Positions 57,501 through 64,000 of a DNA stretch of 64,000 nt are shown piece after piece (positions within the stretch are counted from its first letter, which is position 1; each line of letters opens with the position of its first letter). This stretch comes from Cryptomeria japonica (taxonomy: Eukaryota; Streptophyta; Pinopsida; Cupressales; Cupressaceae): assembly GCF_030272615.1 (NCBI RefSeq), contig NC_081408.1, forward strand, positions 198,550,841 to 198,614,840, in the 5' to 3' direction. The translations under genes and the position numbers were made by a program. A model generated the notes under the pieces. That model did not search any database. It was not told the origin of the DNA and saw nothing but the letters and a program-made list of their open reading frames with translations.

Positions 57501-59605
57501 CTAAGTTGGGGTCTTTCTTAGTTGGTCAACCACAATATAGTTGCTTGTTGGTGGAGAAGTGTTAGTTGGGACACCTTTCAATGTGACCTTTGATCTACGA
57601 GTGATAACTACACAATCTTGATTCCTTGGGTTGATGGTAATTGTGGTTACTATTGCATCTCCTGCACTAATTGCATTGATTGTATAATCATATGCTACAT
57701 TAGTGTAGTTTGCAGTATTATTATGTGTCCCTAAGCTAGAATATTTTCCTTTGTTGTGTTTAACAAATGCATCGTGGCCTTTGGAACAGTGGTATTCACA
57801 GTTTTCATTGTCATTCCACCAAGTAGGCTTGAATGGACCAGGTTCGTAGGGTTGAGCCTCTAGAAATGTTATGGCATTATTTTGTATCAACTTCTTGAGA
57901 GTTGACTCAATTGGTTCCCCCAATGGTGTGAAATTTATTTTTGGTGCATTGATCCTTGTGGGTCTTGTATTACTTCACTAAGCCACATTGGCATTCACAT
58001 TAATCTTTTGAGTTTGATTCCTATTAAAAGAATCAACTGGTCCTTGAAGTGATACCATTGGTTGAGCTCTATTAACAATACGGGCATCTACAACCCCATC
58101 ATTTGTAACATTCTTGTTTTTAGACCAAAACTTTGGCTTTTCATTGCTTGTATATATGGTTGGTCCATTATCCTTGTGATGTTTCAATATTCCTTGTTTT
58201 AACAAGCCTTTTTCAGACTTTATGCCCTTTTCTATGATTTCTTTGAAAGTGCTTAAACATTGCATTTGCAATGGATATTTTACTTAGGGAACAAGGTTCT
58301 CAGTAAAAATGTCTACTTTCTCAACTTCGGGAATGTGACTGAGACACCTACGGTATAGAGCTCTCCATCTTTGCAAGAATGTAACAAATGTTTCACCTTC
58401 CTTTTGTTTGGTTGCACACAAATCCATTAGGGTAACTGGATTGTCTATGTTGTGTGAAAAATTTGTGATGAATAACTCATCCAACTCACCCCATGAAGCA
58501 ATCTTAAGTGGTAGATGTAAAAACCAGTCTAACACGGTCCCTCCAAGAATTTTGGGGAATAGGCGCATCAAGTATGTGTCTTCATGGGCCACTTCGATAC
58601 ATGTTGTGAAGAGTTCTCTGACATAATCCGAGGGATCACCTTTCCCTCTATACTTGGAAAACCTTGGTATCTCAAAATATGGTGGAAAAGGTGGCATATA
58701 CAAATTCATATTGAAAGGATAAGGATGAATATCCTCCATAGTATAGTGCTTCTTGTCATTCACTATTTGCAGTTGGTCATCTATTTTTGGAGGCTCTCTA
58801 GTTGTTGAGCCAAGATCTCTTTTTGGGTCAAAGGTGTGTTGACCCTATAAGTATTTCCCACAAAAGGAATAGTGTTTGAGTATCTTGGAGCTTGTTGGAA
58901 TGTTGACTGACCATGTAATTGCATGCCTTGAATTCCACCAGGTGGTGTAAAATATGCAAATTTTATACTGATATTTGGCTGACTTGTGTTATTTTCATTC
59001 GTGTTGATCCTCGGCTAACATTATGACCACTATATGTGGATCCAATGGCAATTGATACTGTAGTTGAGATGTACTTATGGAGATAGTGTTTTGAGCCATG
59101 GTTGTTGTAGCTTGGGTTGAAGTATTCAGCATGCTTGACATTGTAACACTTGGTGCGATCTAAGATGTGAGACTAGTGCTTGAAGATGCAGCTGTTGATT
59201 GAGTGTGAGTTGTTGTTGCTTGAGTTTGTGCCATACTAGGTGCTTGAGTTACATTTTGGGTCAATGTTACCCCTGGTGGCAAGATTGTCGAAGCGTCAAC
59301 ACCTGGGGGTAACTTAGCCCCATTTTGAACTAAAAGTGTGAGATATCGATCTCTATCATTATTATGAGTGCATTCAAAACCATTAGAAGTGCTAGATCTT
59401 GTTGGGCTGCCTCCAATTCCTCTTGTGTTAGATTATGTTGTATTTCGTCTATGGAAGGCATCTTGTTGGTGTTTGTTGGTAATATTGTAGGTCTTCTACC
59501 TTGTGATTGTTGATTCACGGATAAATCCTTATTCCAAGTGGGATTGACCAAGTGGTCATTGTTTGGATCCATCTTAGCTTTTTGCAATCTTGTTAATGAC
59601 ATCAA
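57501..59605 (-). pseudogene. gag: Gypsy Gag (Tat-type)
   Basis: An N-terminal piece lies at 59605-59330 (Gln/Glu/Leu-rich). The capsid domain is at 58763-58284: PRFSKYRGKGDPSDYVRELF, LMRLFPKILGGTVLDWFLHL, ATKQKEGETFVTFLQRWRAL. The same frame continues past stops at 58284 and 57978 to a CCHC-like CEYHCSKGHD near 57800. Stops lie also near 57501, but no indel is needed from 58763 to 57501. Confidence 0.85.
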
Positions 59606-59740
59606 TGTATCTCTAAAGTGATCTTGACTCTCTATGAATCACTATGACTTTCTAAAATACAAATGGTAGATTAAGATGGATGCAAGACTTATGCAATGAC
59701 TAACTATGTATGTATGCAATCTATAAATGATGACATTCTA

Positions 59741-60028
59741 CTAAGGTCTCTGATGAGGAATTGGACTATCTATCATGAGTTTTTCAACAAGTTGTCGAAA
59801 TTCTTCTTGTTCTCTTTGCTCCTTGATTTCTTCTTCTAGTTTCATATCAAGATAGACAAATTTTTGAATTTCATCATCTATAACAACTTCAACTTCCTTG
59901 TATTGGGGAAGATAAATTCTCACTTCCCAAGCAAGATTATCCAAACCATAAATTATTTCTAATTGATCATTGACTAACCCAAGATTGGGTTGTTCAAATG
60001 GGAAATCACCATCGCCTTTTAGACCCAT
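59741..60028 (-). CDS. Small acidic frame upstream of gag (possible Ogre-type ORF1 remnant)
   Basis: A 95-codon frame starting MGLKGDGDFPFEQPNLGLVN and rich in Glu and Asp (KLEEEIKEQREQEEF near its end), with a coiled-coil look. It lies 135 bases upstream of the gag N-terminal piece on the same strand. Ogre-type elements are known for an extra frame before gag; whether this is its remnant is inference from position only. Confidence 0.4.
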   Translation of the reverse strand: MGLKGDGDFPFEQPNLGLVNDQLEIIYGLDNLAWEVRIYLPQYKEVEVVIDDEIQKFVYLDMKLEEEIKEQREQEEFRQLVEKLMIDSPIPHQRP

Positions 60029-60029
60029 G

Positions 60030-61500
60030 CAAATGATATACTCTTAAGACTCCTATTGAGTGATGAAGTGAAATGTAGACTATGCAAGGGTTGACTTTTA
60101 AACTAAGATGGTAGATGTGGAATCTAATGCACCTTATTGTGATATGCAAGACCAAGGTGGATCCTAAGATGAACTTAGATGATGATGCAATGATAAAATG
60201 GATGTAATATTTGACAAATATTGAAGCTATTTCTATGTGAAGTGAGGACTTGTGCAAGGACTTTATGTGATATGAGGATATTAAAGAGACTAGGTATGGA
60301 CTAAATGCCTAGGACCTAAGATCACTGAAAGTACAATTTTCTCCATTTCTTGAATGTCGCAATGTTTGACTTTGATTTTGATGTTGATTTTGATACTTGG
60401 AGTTTTCTTGGATTTTTGAGATTCTTGTTGATGTTTTTGACAAAACTTGGTTGATATTCCACTTTGTAATGTTTGGTCATGTAGAAAAGACATGACAACA
60501 AAGCAAGAAAACCAATTTGACATAAAGAGAGTACTATTTAAAGGATTTTTTCAAACCCCTATGAATGTTGGAATCTTTTTCAAGACCCCATTTTGTTTTG
60601 AATAAATTTTAGCCATTTCGATCATACAATAGTTAGACTCTACTAAGGTTAAAAGGTCACAAATAGTACCACAACCCACATCTTGATCCTCTGTCAGCTC
60701 AAACAACCTTGTCACACCCTAGGGTGCACCCATTTTTTTGCTTTTGTCTAAAACTTAAACCAAAGAGGATCGCTCCTCAATTGGCTCGTTATCCTGGGAG
60801 ATATATGGTGAGTGTCTTGGGGGTAGATTCTTCACCACCCTTGCACTGTGATACTATAAGTGTCTAGTGACTGACTCAGATTGGTCTCTAATTTCTAAAG
60901 ATATTAGTCAGGGTTTCGTTCAAGTGGTCACAATTAGCAGCATTTTCCACTGCGTTGAAGGAAGTATCCCAGTTTGTAGAGGTTACGCTCTACAAAGTTT
61001 TACGTGTCATAAGACACTGAGGGGGGCATAATGTTGTTGTGATAGCATGTAACACTCGTTGCTTACAATTTTCATTACAAACACATTTGTTTATAGTGGC
61101 CTGGATTACTTGGCTTTAGTTGTTGCCACTTAGGTCATTCCCTCTCACTTGGCCTTATGGGCTGCTTGAGAGGCAGGTTCTAAGGGTTTTATCCTAATAT
61201 AGTATTGACAAAAAGCATGAAAAAGTTGGGTCTGGCTTTTTGGTCACCCAATTAAGGGGAGAGCATATGCCTATCACCTTGAAAACATGGAAAGAAAAGT
61301 TCTTTTTAAACCTTCATCGCAAAATTGTCTATATTACTTGGAGATGTTGTTCCAAAAGATATGATGTTCATTTTAACTAGCATAGCAATGATAGAATTTG
61401 TGTTGTTATTTTTAAGAGCACTAAAGAAAAAATATCTAAACTAAGTCCAGCTATCCCTGTAGAAATCCATGAAAAAGGTTAGCATGTTGTGGGCTCTCCA
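60030..61500 (-). other. 5' leader of the gypsy element
   Basis: Non-coding. About 60900-61200 is homologous, inverted, to 28630-29060. It includes GCCACTATAAACAAATG on the minus strand near 61090, which could be a promoter element or a conserved leader motif. No PBS could be found. Confidence 0.45.
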
Positions 61501-62562
61501 GCCTAATTTTCTTCTTCTGGTTACAATTTTTTGTCTTAATGTCTGCTAATGATTTGTTTGTTGAACGGAACAATAAAATTACCACAAACTAATAGAGAAA
61601 AAGACAAACAAAAAGATTTTCAAATTTTCAGCAAATGTGAATTAGTGTAAAATCGAATGTGCATTTATGTTAAATCAAATGCAAATTTATGTGCATTCGA
61701 ATGCGAATTTATGTGCATTCGAATGCGAATTTATGTTGGTTTGAATGTGTGGCAGCCTCTGATCGAATGTGAACAACAGATTTGTAAGACAAAAGAAAGA
61801 GTCAGTTAATCATGACATGAGTTGAATCCATTATCAAATTTCCCATGATCTCAATGTCATCAAATACATTGAATCTATCTAGGTACTTGTGCACAATGTG
61901 ATAATATTGGGATAGGGTGGTTGTTTCTTTGAGATCTTGCAATTTCTTTTCTGCTCTTATCCACTGTTGATGTACTCTTCTTTATCTCTTGTGTTGTTTT
62001 CTTTTCCTGGCACCTGAAATTTTGAATGTTACCCTTCCTGCCATAGGATCAAATGCATTTTATACAAAATACCAGAAACTTGCATATTTAAAAAATAATT
62101 ATGGGTTATTAATGCAATCAAGTAACAGACAAAAGCCACAAAATAATTCAACTATGCAAGTAAGTCCTACAAATGTGCACATCATTGTCTAAGTGAATGC
62201 AAATTTCTGCATGATTGATTGTGAATTACTGTCAACTCGAATGTGGTATGTTGTAGGCAAATGCGAATTTCTATGTGCAAATGCGTGACACCTTCCTGTG
62301 CGTCCATACAAACTTTGCAAGATAGGAAAAAAAATTTTAAAAATAAAAAATTAGATGCTATTGCATTTCACATCAAGTTCACCATTGTTTTCATGCTTAA
62401 AATCTGTTAGGTTAAACATAGCTAATTAGACTAAAAGGACGAATCACAAAATCCTTAAAACTAATTTAGCAACCTTAAACACAAATCAACGAAATAAATG
62501 CAAAACAAGAGAATTAAACAATTAAGCTAATTGAAAACTCCCTTCAAAAGAACTGTGACTTT
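61501..62562. other. Gene-free DNA with GCATTCGAATGC palindromic repeats
   Basis: Words such as GCGAATTTATG and TGCATTCGAATG recur around 61620-61760 and again near 62200-62290. Similar TTCGCATT words fill the putative PMD intron (30790-31020). No coding frame is convincing. Confidence 0.5.
61683..61736. repeat. 22-bp tandem repeat containing a palindrome
   Basis: The unit ATTTATGTGCATTCGAATGC plus GA occurs twice in full with a partial third copy; the core GCATTCGAATGC is a perfect palindrome. Confidence 0.85.
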
Positions 62563-63479
62563 CATTGCTCTTCTCCATAATTTTTGGTTAATTGGGTCTC
62601 ATGTGTTGCACTAGAATTCCTACATAAGATAGACAATTATTTTGAAGACTGTGATTCTAGATTGATTTGAGAAAATGACCTTGTTTATATAGATTTTCAA
62701 GACAGATGGGGGGAGAATTTGAACTGAAGTGCTAATTGATAGATAACTAAATTTGATTGAATAGTTAAGTGGATTGATTGACTTGTTAACTCATTTGATT
62801 GATTTGTTAACTCAATTGACTAAGTAGTCAACTAGATTGATTGGACAGTGGACTGAATAGATTAGCTAGTTGACTAAGTTGATTGAAGAGATGACTGATT
62901 AGATTGATTAGTTAGAAAAGGTGATTTCGAGTGAAAAGGGGAGATTAAAGAGTTAACTGAGTTAATTGATTTGATGAATCAGTTAAGATTTTTCAACATG
63001 TGTTGTAGGATTTTTGAATTTGAAATTCAATTTCATGTAATTTGGATTTTTGAATGATGAAATGCACATGAAAGTCAATTGAAATGTGATGAAATTTAGA
63101 TTTAGTGAAATGCTAATTTGATGAAATGAAATTAATTGAAATTAGTTGAAATTCGAATTTGGGGAATTGGAAGAAAGAATTAATTAATTAATTAATTTAA
63201 ATGAAATTATTCAATCAATGGAAATAGGATTAATTAAATAATAAAGATTATTTAATTAAGGAAATAATCATAATTAATTAAATGATTAATATTAATATTT
63301 GAGAAAGGGTTAAATGATGAAATGATTAAGAAATGATAGAAATTGGATAATTAGTAAGAAAAATGAATAATGTTGATTAGGTTAGTTGAGAAGAATTAAT
63401 TAGCTTAATTAAAGAATTACTTAATTAATTTAGACGAATAATTATTGTATGATTGATGAGACATTTTTAGGTGTCTACA
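62563..63479 (-). repeat. LTR copy 2 of the large gypsy element (putative 5' LTR, minus orientation)
   Basis: Homologous to 29274-30271 from CATTGCTCTTCTCCATAATT to AGGTGTCTACA, but without the extra 97-bp unit. The AATTAATTAA-rich part near 63170-63260 corresponds to U3 of this LTR class. The boundary at 63479 is clear; the left end is set by loss of homology. The base order after it (GTGAT) gives no proven duplication partner. Confidence 0.65.
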
Positions 63480-64000
63480 GTGATTTTATTTCATTTTAAA
63501 TATCAAACAAACATTCTATCTGTGGTATCTTGGGTGTGTTCAAAACAAAAATTTCCAATCAACAAATCAACACCACACTTGAAACTGAAACATTAAACAT
63601 GTACTCTCATTGGTCCATCTAGCAGCACTCTTATGCCCCACATCCAGAAATCCCACAAGTTCGTGAAGAAGTCCATATATCATCATCCTGGGAAAAAGTA
63701 GTGCAACCCAAAGGTTATTTAGAAGAGGAGACGCTTCTTATGTACAAAAACTGTAAACTTTTGTTGAAACATCATACTTCTCTACATTGTTATAAAGACT
63801 TTAACAACAATCTTACAACAGAATTTGAACTTGAACCCTTGAGATTGCAAGCTCTCTTTTTTAGAAGAGCTTTATCACAACCACATAATAGAGGACAATA
63901 CATTCAACCATCTTATCTCCCAACACCATTAATCTTGCAAAGACATCTCTTCCATGTGTCTCAGATACCATTTTGTAGTTTTGATCTTTTTAGGTCCTTA
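63480..64000. other. No feature recognised
   Basis: Sequence outside the LTR; no similarity to other parts of the window and no coding frame of note. Confidence 0.4.

Larger units (their letters stand above)
50158..61500 (-). mobile_element. Tat/Ogre-like Ty3/gypsy internal region (gag to integrase), decayed
   Basis: On the minus strand: leader (about 61500-60030), small frame, Gag, retropepsin, long linker, RT, RNase H, a second RNase H of the archaeal-like type, and integrase. RT before integrase defines Ty3/gypsy; the second RNase H and the YVDDLL RT fit the Tat lineage. It may be the core of an element bounded by LTRs at 29274-30271 and 62563-63479. Pol is inactive: many stops, and mutated RT and integrase active sites. 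Confidence 0.85.

Noticed and set aside
1-64000. Intact host gene or organelle insertion
   Set aside because: No multi-exon host protein, rRNA, or plastid/mitochondrial gene was recognised in any frame; the only non-retroviral domain is the transposon-associated PMD.

Overview
The window looks like heterochromatic or intergenic DNA of a large plant nuclear genome. It is AT-rich and consists almost wholly of nested, decayed LTR retrotransposons. I found no intact host gene, no rRNA or credible tRNA gene, and no CRISPR. The plant-only domain types (copia Gag/Pol, Tat-type gypsy Pol with a second RNase H, plant mobile domain) show it is a seed plant. A gymnosperm is my guess from the repeat load and divergence, not something the sequence proves.

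Layout. 1-5563: 3' part of a copia element (Copia-A1), ending in a 1.2 kb LTR. 5564-10464: remainder of a second copia family (Copia-B) that A1 apparently split. 10465-14621: AT-rich spacer with a minus-strand gypsy-type LTR remnant. 14622-21747: complete but mutated Copia-A2 with both LTRs, PBS, PPT and a GATCA target duplication. 21748-26420: repeat X (interrupted by A2 and by a minus-strand LTR) and degenerate DNA. 26500-29300: remains of a plus-strand gypsy LTR and leader. 29274-63479: best read as one very large minus-strand Tat/Ogre-like Ty3/gypsy element (LTR copies at 29274-30271 and 62563-63479; gag to integrase at about 59605-50965). Its 3' region carries an oppositely oriented plant mobile domain (PMD) gene at about 30548-36880.

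Several insertions break that large element. C1 (32655-36324) and C2 (37127-47585) are two copies of a gag-protease-only gypsy family. Element D (38613-45388) lies inside C2. Solo LTRs lie at 47661-48444 and 54963-56147.

Element D is the most interesting object. It has 917-bp LTRs, a perfect target duplication, an initiator-Met PBS and a PPT, but no polymerase domains. It encodes a coiled-coil Gag with four CCHC knuckles and a roughly 1,070-codon frame that I cannot assign to any family. Its termini match those of the copia elements nearby, which suggests it is moved in trans by copia enzymes. The second notable item is the PMD gene, whose frame is unbroken by indels across its main exon but carries seven stops, all TAG or TGA.

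All coding regions carry stops or frameshifts. In the copia copies, stops often sit where the paralogue keeps a Gln or Trp codon, as expected from deamination of methylated cytosines. Nesting gives a relative order: large gypsy element first, then C1/C2 and solo LTRs, then D.
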